A DNA stretch of 64,000 nucleotides from Tenrec ecaudatus (GCF_050624435.1 NC_134545.1:87820063-87884062), one strand, 5' to 3'; counted from the first letter of the stretch, positions 1-10,744 are shown. The notes: a model not told the origin generated them from the letters alone. Program-made: numbers and translations.

Positions 1-383
1 ATGGGGGAGGGCGGATAAATAAAGATTTTTATACCAAAAGCAAGACTTTGGAAATTGCCAAGGAAACAAAGCAAGGGAGGGAAGATAAAGCAATGGGCTA
101 GACTGTGGGCAGATATTAACTAAGGTGAAACAGAAGCTAGTCTGCAAGAGGGAGAAGAAAAAGCAAGGAGCAGATGAAGGGTGACTATTAGGGAGTGTGA
201 TTAGTAGTTTAAACTGTTGAATTTGATCTTAAATGTCCCCGCTCCCCAGTTTACAACAAAAAATTGTTTCTTTGTTTTTAAAGTTCATGGAAAACATTTC
301 ATTATCTTCTCACTCCTTTTAACCATGAACTTCTGAAACTTCTTTGTATATGCACGTATGTGTGTGTATGTGTGTATCTTAAC

Positions 384-598
384 TACCGTATATACTTGAG
401 TATAAGACAACCTGAATATCCACCGAGGCACTTAATTTTACCACAAAAACTGCATTAAAAATGTGCTGAATTTTAAAATGTAACCAAATTGTCACATTCG
501 TCCACGGATTTATGTTATAATTAAAATGTTACAAAAACATAATAAAAAATGTTTTTAATGTGCTGAAAAACTCAGCTTATATTCGAGTATATACAATA
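384..598. mobile_element. TIR DNA transposon (MITE), Tc1/mariner-like
   Basis: The left end taccgtatatacttgagtat and right end cgagtatatacaata form imperfect terminal inverted repeats, with TA at 384-385 and 597-598. The interior is short and AT-rich with no coding capacity, so it is non-autonomous. The 'cttgagtataagacaacc / ctcagcttatattcgag' ends match a widespread vertebrate MITE type; I do not name the subfamily. Confidence 0.65.
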
Positions 599-599
599 A

Positions 600-745
600 T
601 TGGCATCTTACAATAATCTGTGAACTAGATGTTATCATCCACATCTTACAAAGAAAGAAACAGAAAGGTTAAATACTTTGACGGACAGTAAAGACTACAT
701 TTGTTAAGGAGTGTGAATTCTGAAGCCATCACTGCCTAAGTTCAA
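600..745 (-). repeat. MIR SINE remnant
   Basis: Reads as the reverse complement of MIR (ttatcatccacatcttacaaag, then aggttaaatactttga). Diverged and ancient. Confidence 0.5.
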
Positions 746-1057
746 AACATAGCTTCAACAAGTAATTTCATGGCTGAGTAAATGAGATACTATATTTTTA
801 TACAAAAAATACAAACACTACATCTTTTTGGCCAACCATGCCCTCCTCTCAAAGTACTTTCATAAGCATGCTACTATAGTTTTTATATGTTGGAAAATGC
901 ATAACATGCACATTATTTGTGTAAAAATACAATAATCACTTCTATTTCTTCTACTCTGAAAAAGGTAGAACTGGAACAAGGAGTCACTGAGCTTTACACA
1001 TTCCCGTAGGAATGTCTTCAAAATACATTGGGATGAAAAATGTACAACTTTTACATA

Positions 1058-1104
1058 AGAAAACCATATTGGCAAAAAAAAAAAAAAAGAAAACCATATT
1101 GGCA
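1058..1104 (+). repeat. 17-bp direct repeat flanking a bare poly(A) run
   Basis: The 17-mer agaaaaccatattggca occurs at 1058-1074 and 1088-1104 with only A residues between. It looks like a target-site duplication around a poly(A) tail with no element body. Confidence 0.7.
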
Positions 1105-1479
1105 ACACCGCAACTCAAAGATTATTATATAGTATATAAAGAGCCATAAATCAATGATGGAAGAGGCAAGCTCAACAGAAAAACAAATTAAAGATATAAG
1201 CAATTTACTGAAAGCCAATTTAGAATAAATAGGCATGCCATCTTTTACCCCACCTGTGCTTACTGGCTGGCTTAGACTATATCTCAAAAGCTACTAACTC
1301 AAGATACACCCTACACTGACTCTACCTCAGTAACATAGCAGACACAACCTATTTGCAAATGGAATCATAACCACCAACATAGAGATCAGGATTTACAGCA
1401 CACATCTGAAGTATAGACACAACCCATAACACACACTAACAATCAGGGGAAGCCTGTGGGATTCCAAGGCTAAACATCT

Positions 1480-1555
1480 GTAAGGGTACAGAAAGCCTCA
1501 TGTGGATCCCCTAGGGGCAGCTGGTGGGGGCACACCACCAACCCCACACCTTGTT
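1480..1555 (-). repeat. AfroSINE fragment
   Basis: gaaagcctcatgtg...gggcagctggtggg is the reverse complement of the SINE middle (ccaccagctgc...gaggctttc). Confidence 0.45.
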
Positions 1556-2134
1556 TTTGATAATGGATTCTTTGTTTTAAAACCACAAAAGAAAAACAGA
1601 TCAATTGAACATCAAAATAAAAATTTTTATGAATGGAAAAGCTTGATCAAGAAAGTAAAGGCACACGTATGGAAATGGAGGGAAATATCTGAGAACTACT
1701 TATCTGGTAAGGGTTTAACAGTCAGAATATATGAAGGATTCAACAAGAAGCCTGAGTTGTGCTGCTGTCGTCAGGTACCACTGAGTTAGTTCTGATTCAC
1801 AAGGTGCTGGTGAATGAATGAACCACTACCTAGTTATGCAGAATCCTCACAAACCTGAGAGGACAATGAAGCTGTATCAGTGGGGGAGGACCAATGCAAG
1901 AATGGAGTGTGAAAATGGCTGCATAACTTGAAAAAATGAACTCAGTGTCACTAGATCCTACATGTGCAAACTGTTGATTGGTGTTTGCTGTACATTGTGT
2001 CTCAGTAACAAATTAAAACAAAAAAATTCAACAATAAAAATCCAATTTAAAAACAGGCAAAGAACTTGAAGAGATATTTCCCAAAAAGATTCACCGATGG
2101 CCAGGAAGAATATGAAAAAATAGTCAATCATTAA

Positions 2135-2325
2135 TCATTAACCCATTGTCAGTTCCAACTAGTAGCAACTCAGCAGGACAGAGTGGAACTGCCTCATTGG
2201 GTTCTCAAGACTAAATCTTCCCTGAAGCAGATTACATCTTTCCCTTGAAGAGCATATGGGGGGTTCAAGCTGCCAACCTTTCGGCTAACAGTCAAGTAGT
2301 TAACCACTGCATCACCAGGACACTT
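2135..2325 (-). repeat. AfroSINE inserted in L1 relic
   Basis: Reverse complement of the SINE: cattgtcagttccaact (tail) through gtagttaaccactgcatcaccagg (tRNA-related head). The L1 frame resumes directly on the other side. Confidence 0.75.
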
Positions 2326-2445
2326 TCTTCAGGGAAATGAAAATCAAAACCAAAATGAAGTTATTACTTCATACCCACTAGGTTGGCTACCCTACCGTTC
2401 GAAAAAATGAAGATTGATGTGCCGTAGAGGATGTGGAGAAATTGA

Positions 2446-2620
2446 GAGCTCAGCGGTGCAAATGGTTAAGGCCTAAGCTGCTAACCAAATGGTCACAGTT
2501 TGAAGCCACCCAGAGGTGTCTTGTAGGAAAGACTTGGCGATCTGCTTCTGAAAAGTCATAGGGGTAAAATTCTGCTTGGCAACTACTGGAAGGCAGCAGG
2601 TTTGTTTAATTAGAACTGCT
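2446..2620 (+). repeat. AfroSINE inserted in L1 relic
   Basis: gctcagcggtgcaaatggttaaggcctaagctgctaaccaa is the tRNA-derived head; the middle and tail are diverged. Confidence 0.65.
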
Positions 2621-2639
2621 GTTAGAATAGAGGGGGGTT

Positions 2640-2795
2640 AGCAACCTGAAACTACCAACCACTCCCTGGTGGAAAAATGAGGCTGTCTAATCATGTAAAG
2701 ATGTTACCAGAAAGCCACAGGGGCAGTTCTACACTGTCCTACAGAGTCACTATGAGTCAGCATTGATTTGATAGCAAGCAGTCAGCGTGGTTTCC
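2640..2795 (+). repeat. AfroSINE fragment
   Basis: accaaccactccctggtgg..., then ggcagttctacactgtcctacagagtcactatgagtcag: middle and RTE-like tail without a complete head. Confidence 0.7.
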
Positions 2796-3089
2796 TCTTG
2801 TAGTTGAAAATGTAACATGGCACTGCTGCCTATAAAAAATGTTCAGTGATTCTTCAAAAAAAATTAAACAGTACTAACATACAATTCAGCAAGAGCTACT
2901 GCTGAAAAAAAAATGCCTTGTTTCTGTTTCAGGTGATTAAAACCGTTTAGAAATGGCATAGTCAAAAAAAGTGGTATAGTGGTGTTGATAGGACTCTATA
3001 GTGACTGATTTGTACACTAGACTACTAAAAATGTCACCTGGAAAAATATAAAATTTAATTTTAAAACCTGAAAATATTAAGATCACAAT

Positions 3090-3500
3090 AATTAAAAAAT
3101 ATCCTTCCCCAAATCCAAAGTAAATATGGCAATCTTAACTGTTCAGATTTGATAAAGAAGTTGGGTAGTAGATACATTAACTGATCACTATATTGCTTTC
3201 TATATATTTAAAATACTTCATAATATTTTTAAAATTTAAATAAACTTAAGCTGAACCAAGGAGCTTTTAAAATATATATTCTAGTGGGCCAAATGAAATG
3301 AAAACATGGTAATAACCAACATCTTAATGCTGTTAGAAAAAAACAAAGCCCTTACATTTCAGAAAACAGATTTCAGTCTCTCTAAGTCGACTCTGACATA
3401 GCAGAGTTTTTCATCTCACTCTCTTGATAAAGCTTCCCAATAAACAGAGGCCTCAAAAGCTAGCTCCTCCTCGCTCTCCAATTGAATCCAATTAATTCTG
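3090..3500. other. AT-rich stretch, nothing recognised
   Basis: AT-rich intron-like sequence. I see no gene or clear repeat. Confidence 0.5.
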
Positions 3501-3504
3501 CATT

Positions 3505-3715
3505 CAAGCAGTCCTAGTGCTGCTGCTGGATAAATGTCTGACTGCTAATAGCAACATCTGCTGTTCAAACCCACCACCCACTCTAGGAGAAAAATGATGC
3601 TGGCAGCTGACGTGAAGATTTACAGCCATAGAAACACTGTGTGTGGCAGACATAGTCAAGCAGACGTGAGTCGGGATCAACTGGATGGCAGGAGGTTTTG
3701 TTAATTCAGTATTCA
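3505..3715 (+). repeat. AfroSINE
   Basis: Head cagtcctagtgctgctgctgg, box-B-like region gctgttcaaacccaccaccc, tail gagtcgggatcaactggatggcagg. The ORF on the minus strand here is a shadow of the SINE. Confidence 0.75.
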
Positions 3716-3779
3716 GTCTAAAACAGGGAGGAGGAGAAGGGGGTTTCCACCCTCCTAGCAATTAAACCCCCCAAATACT

Positions 3780-4725
3780 AAATATTCACTAAAAAAAAAA
3801 ACTCATTTTAAAAAGTTCATTAATTCTGCTTTATCTGCTAGGAATCCAGGGAACATATCTTATAAGCAACCTACAAAAATTCCCTATTCAGTTTTATTAC
3901 ATCATTCTTCTCCACCAAACCCTTGCCTACAGTGAGAGTAAAATCTACCCAGTTCTCATTTACCAACAAGGTCAGCTTCTAAGACCTGATGTAACAAGAA
4001 AATCTGCATTGTGCAAAAATGAAGGATGACAGCATGAGACCAAAATTGGTAGATGGCTACATTATTAAAAAACTACCAAATCACTGAGACTCCAGGCTTA
4101 GTCAAATTGGCACATAATCTTAACCATCACAGCCTAGCATCTCAGTATTTGTTACTGCCAGATGTAGAGTTACACAAGATCTTTTTACTAGTCTTAAATG
4201 TAAAATGTCAGATAACACACTAGTTGATAGTGAGGAATAGGTATATTCATTATACCCTTAACATATATACTTTAGCATAGTTTTATATTCTCCTTACTTT
4301 CCAGGATCATCTTCCCCTTGTTTTCCCTGATCCTTCAATTTATAGTAATCTCTCCCCTCTGGAACCAAAAAAGCAACAGAAAATAACAAAAAATGTATGC
4401 TAGTAATTGTGCCAATTTTTTCCTTGAGATTAGTTCCACACGGACCTGTGAAGCTTGTATTATATTCAAGAAAAACTGTGAAACTTGTATTATTATTCAA
4501 GGAAAACAGTGAAATTCTCTAAGGCTTCATTTAAATCCTACAAGGTTGCATGGTTACCTCCTGACTTAAATACTACCTTTAATGCCCAGGTGTCACTTAA
4601 CATATGGCTGGAGAGATTTAACCTTTGTTAGGGGTTATCAAAACTGTTCAGAATATCACATCTTTCCAACAAAAATCTACTGAGAGCCTGTGTCTCAGGC
4701 ACTACTGAAGACTGCTGGGCATAAA
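3780..4725. other. Unique-looking intron sequence
   Basis: No gene. A local near-duplication at 4447-4515 (gtgaagcttgtattatattcaag / gtgaaacttgtattattattcaag) is the only internal structure noted. Confidence 0.5.
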
Positions 4726-4729
4726 CAAT

Positions 4730-4865
4730 TAAGTAGTGAAAATGGCTGAGTACTAAATGCCCCTTGGAAGACAGGCCTGGCAATCTGCTTCCACAAGACC
4801 AAGTACTTCTACACATGTGGTCACCATGCATCAGAATCAATAAAACGGCAGTAGCAGGGTCTTCA
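4730..4865 (+). repeat. Diverged AfroSINE 3' half
   Basis: ccttggaagacaggcctggcaatctgcttcc...catcagaatcaataaaacggcagtag matches the SINE middle and tail. Confidence 0.55.
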
Positions 4866-4869
4866 TAAA

Positions 4870-5440
4870 CAGAAAGTGGAAAAACTATACAGCTCTGTGG
4901 ATGGCAGATAAATGTGAGTGCAAGTTCTAAGTAGTATTGCGGGCAGTAATTATAACTATTAAAAAGCATGTGTGTAATCATTTTAAAAGAGCTATGGCTT
5001 GGGATCTTTTTTTAAACTATTTCATTGAATGGAGCTTTTTGTAAGTTATTTGAGTAATAAAAACTCTTTTTTTTAAGTACTATGCTCTCCTCTCTTTCCT
5101 CATGAAATCGTAGGAAAATGAAACTGGAGCAGTGCCTTTCCTTTGTCACTTGGCTTCCTTTGAGAAGATGCACCTGGGTATCAATCCTAAGGCTTCCAGA
5201 ATATCATACCATCACCCTGTAATTCTACACTTTTGGCAACTTGTAGGTGATTGTAAACTTTCATTATCACGGAATCATCCAATTTCTCATATGGGATGGA
5301 AGGAAACCTTGCAAAATATTTCCTCATTTTACAGATTAAATTCTAATATCTGGGCTGGTGCAATCAATGCCACAACCTATACTGCTGTACAGAGTGGCTG
5401 CCATTGCAATGAACTGTAGTTCCCACCTAAAGCCTGCGTG
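4870..5440. other. Unique-looking sequence before the minisatellite
   Basis: No gene or repeat recognised. The 95-residue ORF at 5132-5419 shows no familiar motif. Confidence 0.45.
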
Positions 5441-5446
5441 CGCTCA

Positions 5447-5820
5447 CGTCAGCCCAACACCTGAAATTCGGATTTCAATTACTTGCTAGCTGTGTCTGAG
5501 TGTGGCTTACGTCAGCCCAACACCTGAAATTCGGATTTCAATTACTTGCTAGCTGTGTCTGAGTGTGGCTTACGTCAGCCCAACACCTGAAATTCGGATT
5601 TCAATTACTTGCTAGCTGTGTCTGAGTCAGCCCAACACCTGAAATTCAGATTTCAATTACTTGCTGGCTGTGTCTAACTGAGTGTGGCTCACGTCAGCCC
5701 AACACCTGAAATTCGGATTTCAATTACTTGCTAGCTGTGTCTGAGTGTGGCTCACGTCAGCCCAACACCTGAAATTCGGATTTCAATTACTCGCTAGCTG
5801 TGTCTAACTGGATGTGGCCT
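5447..5820 (+). repeat. 63-bp minisatellite, six copies
   Basis: Unit begins cgtcagcccaacacctgaaa and ends gctgtgtctgagtgtggctca. Copies start at 5447, 5510, 5573, about 5625, 5692 and 5755, giving periods of 63, 63, 52, 67 and 63. The 52 step lacks an 11-base gtgtggcttac block and the 67 step gains aact. Copies are nearly identical. Most carry ACGTCA, a CRE half site, at the unit junction. Confidence 0.95.
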
Positions 5821-6588
5821 CTCCTGAGGCCAAATCTCTTCCTGGGGACGAGTTCGAATCACTGGTGAAGGCGTGGTTGCAGATATTTTGAAGACGTAAA
5901 CCCTTCCTCATTTAAGTGTCCGTGATAAATACCAGTTTCATAGTTTGTTTTACACAATGGTTAGATTTTGCATTCACTCCCTATAAACAGCAAAAGGGGT
6001 AAATCGCTCTCCCTACACTGAAGACGCAAGTGCCATTCACGCACCAAGAACCTGTGCACCCGGGGGCGGGCGAGCACGCCCCCCCCCCCGCAAAATGGTG
6101 ACTAATCCTTTCAGCGTACAACTCTCACACGTCCACGCACGCAGGCTGCAAGAATGCGGGAGCCCCCACGGAACCGAGCACCAAAAGCTAGCGACTGCTC
6201 TGGAACGTGGTGGCCTACCGGAGTCAAACCCCCAAACGTTAGGTTTGGATCTCGCGGTTCAGGCCGCAGATCCGCATCTCACTCGGGGGGGTGGGGGGGT
6301 CGTGGGCAACTCGACGTGCGCCCGCAATTCGAGGAAGTGCAGGAAGCCGGCGAGTGTGAGCTCCCAAGTCGGCTGTTTCTGGGGGTGCGCTCCTAATTCG
6401 CTGTCAACCTTGCCTCCTCCCACAGGGCACCCGGGGGTCCCGAGAGTCCCCGGGAAAGCACGGGGGGCGGGAAAGGGTAGCCGAGCCAGGGCCCGGCGAG
6501 AGGCGTGCCGAGGCGGGCTCGACTGCGGGCCGCTAAAAGCATCCGCGCTGAGGGAGGGAGCGTCCGCCGGCGAGCGGGGGCCGAGCGG

Positions 6589-6640
6589 GAGGGGCGAGGG
6601 GCGAGGGGCGAGGGGCGAGGGGCGAGGGGCGAGGGGCGAG
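6589..6640 (+). repeat. GAGGGGC 7-bp tandem repeat in CpG island
   Basis: About seven uninterrupted units of gaggggc; runs of four G at 3-base spacing make it a good G-quadruplex candidate on the + strand. Confidence 0.9.
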
Positions 6641-7044
6641 CGGAAGCGTCCGCCGCGGGGTCCTCAGGCGGCGCTGAGCCCCGCTCCCCAGGCTAAGGCA
6701 GCTTCCGAACGAGCCCACGTCCGGGAGACAATGGCGCGGGCGTGACGTGGCCGGGGGCGTCGCCATCACGGGGAGGAAGGGGCTCCCCGGGGCGGGGGCG
6801 ACCCTGGGGTAGCGGGGTCGTGCGGGCCCGCGGGCGCGCAGGAGGGGGATCCGGCTGAGGAGAGGGCCGGAGGTGCTGAGCGCGGCGGGACGGGGGCGGG
6901 GGCGGCGGCGGCGGGTGGCTCCAGTTCGGGGTCGCGCGCCTGCCCGCGCTCCCTCCTTCCCTCTTCAGCTCGCTGGCTTGCCCGCCCGCCCCCTCCTCGC
7001 TCCCGTCAGCTCGCCCGCCCGCCCGCGGGGCCCGCCGCACTCAC

Positions 7045-7230
7045 CGGCCCCACCGCACGGCTGCAATCCCAACGCGCAACTGCCGCAGCCGCCGCGCCAC
7101 GCGCCCTCCCCGCCCGCGCCGCCCGGGCACCGCCCCCGCCGCCCGGGCACCGCCCCCAGCTCGCGCCCAACCAGGGACCGGCGCGCTGTTCCGTCCCCTC
7201 GCTCCGCCGCAGAGAGGGGCCGCGACAACG
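7045..7230 (-). other. NT5C2: Candidate non-coding first exon of NT5C2
   Basis: Read on the minus strand, GGGCCG|GTGAGTGCGG gives a textbook splice donor with the last exon base at 7045. The upstream exon side is GC-rich with two near-identical ggcggtgcccgggcggc-type units (7115-7155). The 5' end near 7230 is a guess. NT5C2 starts with a non-coding exon in human, consistent with no ATG-led coding frame being needed here. Confidence 0.45.
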
Positions 7231-7564
7231 CTCCCTAGCTGCGCTGCGGAAGGGCGGAGCGATCGCGGCTGGCGCCTGGGTCCCTGGAAGGGGTCTGGGG
7301 ATTGTCAGACGACATAACATCGGTGGTTGCTGAGCTGTGCGGTGACGCAAGTTGACAACCCTTCCGTGTCTGTGAGGGCTCCAGCCCTTGGCATTCTGCC
7401 CAGGGACTTCAGGGGTGTTTGTGCTCCCTCCCCACAGCTTTCCCTTAGGGGGAAGGAGCATCCATCCTTTCTCCCTTCTCTGAGAAAGGATGGCGGGACC
7501 TCCGGACCTCTCCGTCCAGACCCCTTATCCCGCTTGAATCTCATTCCAAAAAACTCCCGAACTC

Positions 7565-7630
7565 ATTGCCTTCCAGTTGATTCTGACTCATAGCACTGGA
7601 GTGTGTCAGGAGGGCAGCGTAGAATTCCAT
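7565..7630 (-). repeat. AfroSINE tail fragment
   Basis: tgccttccagttgattctgactcatagcac is the reverse complement of the SINE/RTE tail. Confidence 0.5.
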
Positions 7631-7639
7631 CTCCAGCCA

Positions 7640-7818
7640 TTCTCAACTGCGGGATTTGGGGCCAGTTACCTAACCTCACTATACCCAGGTTCCCTTACCA
7701 GGGCACACACAGGATAGCTAACAAGAGAACCTACATCAGAGGGTGTACATAACAAGGTAAGGCGCTTAGCACAGTCCTAGGACACAGTAAGCATTCAATA
7801 AATGTTAGTTTCCATTAT
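7640..7818 (+). repeat. MIR SINE
   Basis: ggggccagttacctaacctcacta...ggcgcttagcacagtcctagg acacagtaagcattcaataaatgtt: the core and 3' end of MIR, ancient. Confidence 0.7.
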
Positions 7819-7824
7819 AGAGAG

Positions 7825-8040
7825 GAGCTTCTGGGTGGAACAACCAGTTAAGCACCTGATTATTAAAGCAAAAATAGCTAGTTGAACGATCCCAAATAGG
7901 CCCCTAGGTAGAACAAAGACAATCAACTTATGGAAAGGTCACAACCTTGAACCCTTAGGGAGGGTTCTACTCTGTATCCTTATGCTGCCAGGAGTTGGAA
8001 TCAACTGGAGAGCAAATGGCTTTGTTTTGGTTTGTTTTAT
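7825..8040 (+). repeat. AfroSINE
   Basis: Head gagcttctgggtggaacaac...gttaagcacc, tail ggttctactctgtatccttatg and ggaatcaactggagagcaa, ending in a gttttggtttgtttt simple tail. Confidence 0.65.
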
Positions 8041-8044
8041 TTTA

Positions 8045-8830
8045 AATACCCTCTACTACCGCCATCACTAACCCCATCTGTGGGCAGACTCCTCAATAAC
8101 AGAAAGCCCACTGTTTCCAGAACATGGAATTCCTTGATGACATCTGACCAGTTAGAGATTATTTCTTAAGCTTCTACTTCCTGGCCCAGGTCCTAGCCTT
8201 CTTGAGCCTTAGAGAATAAACAAGTATAATCTCTCTTCAACCTTGTAGTTTCAGATATTTGAAGAATTCTTATCCCCTAAAGTTCCGTGGGTGAAAGCTG
8301 AAGCTTTCTGCTCCCTAAAGATTTACATACAGCCATGGAATTCCTAAAGAGCAGTTTTACTTCCCACAGTCACTAAGAGTTAACATGGGTTGGAGTTCTG
8401 GGTTGTCCTTTCTGTCGAGAGGGCCCAGCAAAGCTAACAGCCAGCTTCTGAAACAATCTCTAAAATGCCCCTGGTGCCCCAGATCTTACTCCTTCTGGTC
8501 TGGCTGCCTCAGCCAGGCACCTTGTATTGGTGCTGTGCCTCCTTTGGAACCCCCTTGGACTAAGACATGGGAAAGCTCCCTCCTCAGATTCCCCTTCACT
8601 ACTGCCCAGTGGATGTGTCTGGTGCTTGAGGGAGGGCTTTAGGCAGGGCAGGGTTAACAGAAACTACTCAGTCCCATTCAAGTGGCACCCAGGGCGACAC
8701 ATGCCATACCTACCATAACTTAGATGTGCCCCTGTGTCTGCCTAAGGTTTTCTTTTATTTGCGATCAGTGTGTCCCATTCCTTCCATTATTGTTCCTCTG
8801 CCCTGGTCTTGAAGGTCTTTGCCCTCCTCC
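8045..8830. other. Unique-looking intergenic sequence
   Basis: No gene, clear repeat or promoter seen. Confidence 0.45.
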
Positions 8831-8831
8831 T

Positions 8832-9000
8832 AAGGAGCCTTCTTGACACAGTGGTTAAGAGTTTGCCTGCTAACCAGAAGGTCAGGGTTCAAACCCACCA
8901 GCCCTCTGCTTCCATAATGCGTACAGCTTTGGAAACCCTATGGGGCTGTTTTTTTCTGTCCTATGGGTAGAATCAACTGGCTATCAGCCAGTTTGGGGTA
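8832..9000 (+). repeat. AfroSINE
   Basis: gccttcttgacacagtggttaagagtttgcctgctaaccagaag (tRNA-like head with A box), gttcaaacccaccagcc (B box), tail gtcctatgggtagaatcaactggc. Confidence 0.85.
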
Positions 9001-9399
9001 ACCTCCACCTGGAGGGTTACTAAGACTCCTGTAGCACATGTGTCCCATGCCTTACCCAAATGGCATGGTGACTCAGAGCAAAAGCAATACTGTCACTGTG
9101 TTATGGGACTTAATTGCCTTGCAATCCTGCAGTAAAGCTCCTGGCACTGACTCTACTGACTCATACTGAGCTTGCAGTCAACTAAAACTCCAGTCTTTTT
9201 AGTAAGTGCTCTGGAATTACTACCCTCTGGTGATTTTGACCCAGTTTCAGCCCTGTCAGCTAAGGAGAGGTCTTGAGCCTCTCATCTATTACATGTGTCA
9301 GGGGATATAGAAAAAGGAAATAGAAGTTAGAAGTTATCATAAAATTGTATGTATCCTACCTTTTAAACCAAGTGCATTGGCAGGGACGGGGGAGCTAAG

Positions 9400-9525
9400 G
9401 TTTGTGTCCTGTTACGCGTGTGCCGATTGCACACCCACTTCCTGTTACGCAGGTGCTTACTGTGGCCTGCGTGCCCCAGATTACATAAACGCAGGAGATT
9501 CCATTAGTCGTCCTCTCTGCGTGGA
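9400..9525 (+). repeat. LTR-like repeat, copy 1
   Basis: tgttacgcgtgtgc...cttcctgttacgcaggtgc...gtggcctgcgtgccccagattacataaac aligns along its length with 14891-15015, so it is a dispersed repeat. The TATA-like gattacataaac in the same relative place suggests an endogenous-retrovirus LTR fragment; the family is unassigned. Confidence 0.4.
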
Positions 9526-9654
9526 CCTGGCCCCTGAAGTCATGACTGAGAGGTGAGCCCTTACATGCTTTATCTTGTTTGATGCCTCTTTTATTTACCC
9601 CTCAATCACACAACTGCCCCTTGGGCCCACTCAGTTGTAGGGAGGCTGGCCCCC

Positions 9655-9700
9655 CTCAGATATATATAGATATATATGTATATCATATATGTATGCATAC
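9655..9700. repeat. (TA)n-rich simple repeat
   Basis: atatatatagatatatatgtatatcatatatgtatgcatac. Confidence 0.7.
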
Positions 9701-9711
9701 TATGTATTTTT

Positions 9712-10720
9712 AATTCCTCCTCAAAATGTATAACTTCAGTCTAATCAGGAGCAAACATATGATAAACCCAAATTGAAGCAAAATACTATACAAAATACTG
9801 GACCCATACCTTTCAAAAGTGCCAAGATCATGAAAGCCAAGGAAAGACACAGAAAGGGTCACAGGTGGGAGGAAACTACATGCAATGTGGTATCCTGGAT
9901 TTAAAAAGGACCTTATTGGGAAACCTGGTGAAATCTGAATAACGACTTGCAATTCAGTGGTACCAGTGTTGTACCAGTGTTGATTACTGTTTTAGGGTAT
10001 AAAAGAGATCCCAATTCAAATATAATTGAAAGCTTGCCTTTATTACATCTTAAAAGAGACAAAGACAGACATATCTGGATGAGGGAGACCATCAACCCGC
10101 ATTAGGTTGGAGTGGCATCCTAGGGTCACAATTGAGATACTAGATAAATAGGCTATAGGAGGAGAGGGGAGGGAAGTGTCACAAAAACATGATTGGTGGC
10201 AGATCAATACATCAAGAAAGGCTTGCAAGATTGGTCCCAGGGCTTTCTGACCAAGGCAGTCAGGGCCAAACTGAGAGGACATGACTATGCTACTCACTGT
10301 ACCTTCCCCAGTACTATGACCTGCATCAGGGACACACCTAGACAAGTCCCTAAGAGAGCCTGACCCTCCCTGGACTAGCTAGGATAGGTGGAGGCAAATC
10401 TACTCCCCAAAGCATTCGGCCTGAGGGCAAAATTATCAACATCCTTGATTAATGATCAGAAATCTTTCAACAAAGGCTTAATCTACATGTGGCCTCTACA
10501 AGTGTTGGGGCTGTTGCTGCCATTCATATCCTTTTGCAAATGGAGGGTCTCAGAATTTAAGCTCCAGTCCACTTCTTAGTTTTAATCATTTAGCCATGGT
10601 TATATGAGATGTTAATATTAGGGAAAGCTGAGTGAGGATATAGTAAAAAAATCTCTCTATACAATTTTTGCAGCTCTTCTGTAAATCTAAAATTATCTCA
10701 ATAAAAATAATTAAAGCCTA
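9712..10720 (+). mobile_element. L1M-type 3' UTR, interrupted
   Basis: 9712-9990 (tgccaagatcatgaaagccaagg, aaaggaccttattggga) and 10590-10720 (gttatatgagatgttaatatta, ctcttctgtaaatctaaaattat) are two halves of an old L1 3' UTR. The roughly 590 bases between do not fit it. Confidence 0.55.
9992..10585. mobile_element. Unassigned insertion inside L1M
   Basis: Splits the L1 3' UTR. No ORF, tail or termini I recognise. The flanks gttttag and gttttaa hint at a short duplication. Confidence 0.3.
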
Positions 10721-10744
10721 GACTTAGCCTACTATTATCTTCTA

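Larger units (their letters stand above)
1560..3080 (+). mobile_element. Old L1 ORF2/3'UTR relic broken by AfroSINEs
   Basis: Sense L1 ORF2 3' end, e.g. caggcaaagaacttgaagagatattt... (2055 on), gggaaatgaaaatcaaaacc (2333-2352) and gaggatgtggagaaattg (2427-2444). It continues after the SINEs with the gttcagtgattcttcaaaaa segment near 2840 and 3'UTR-like sequence to about 3080. Multiple stops; dead. It lies antisense to the putative NT5C2 transcript. Confidence 0.7.
1..7044 (-). other. NT5C2: Putative NT5C2 intron 1 (partial)
   Basis: Everything left of the candidate donor would be first-intron sequence, open at the window edge. It holds a TA-flanked MITE, a MIR, a broken L1, several AfroSINEs and a minisatellite. 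No coding exon was found on either strand. Confidence 0.4.
6240..7300 (-). promoter_or_regulatory. NT5C2: CpG island, probable NT5C2 promoter
   Basis: About 1 kb of very high GC with dense CpG, many GC boxes (gggcgg/ccgccc) and no TATA box: a housekeeping-type bidirectional promoter. The nearest gene left of INA in human, transcribed away from it, is NT5C2 (cytosolic purine 5'-nucleotidase II). The strong minus-strand donor inside the island supports leftward transcription. The gene identity is inferred from synteny only, because no coding exon of NT5C2 lies in the window. Confidence 0.6.

Noticed and set aside
5447..5820. CRISPR-like array
   Set aside because: The repeats are contiguous without unique spacers, and the genome is mammalian.
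6095..7461. Overlapping ORFs up to 216 codons in the CpG island
   Set aside because: Low-complexity Gly/Arg/Pro/Ala translations in several frames on both strands; stops are rare in CpG-rich DNA.
8832..9000. tRNA gene
   Set aside because: A and B boxes belong to an AfroSINE head; no cloverleaf with intact acceptor stem.
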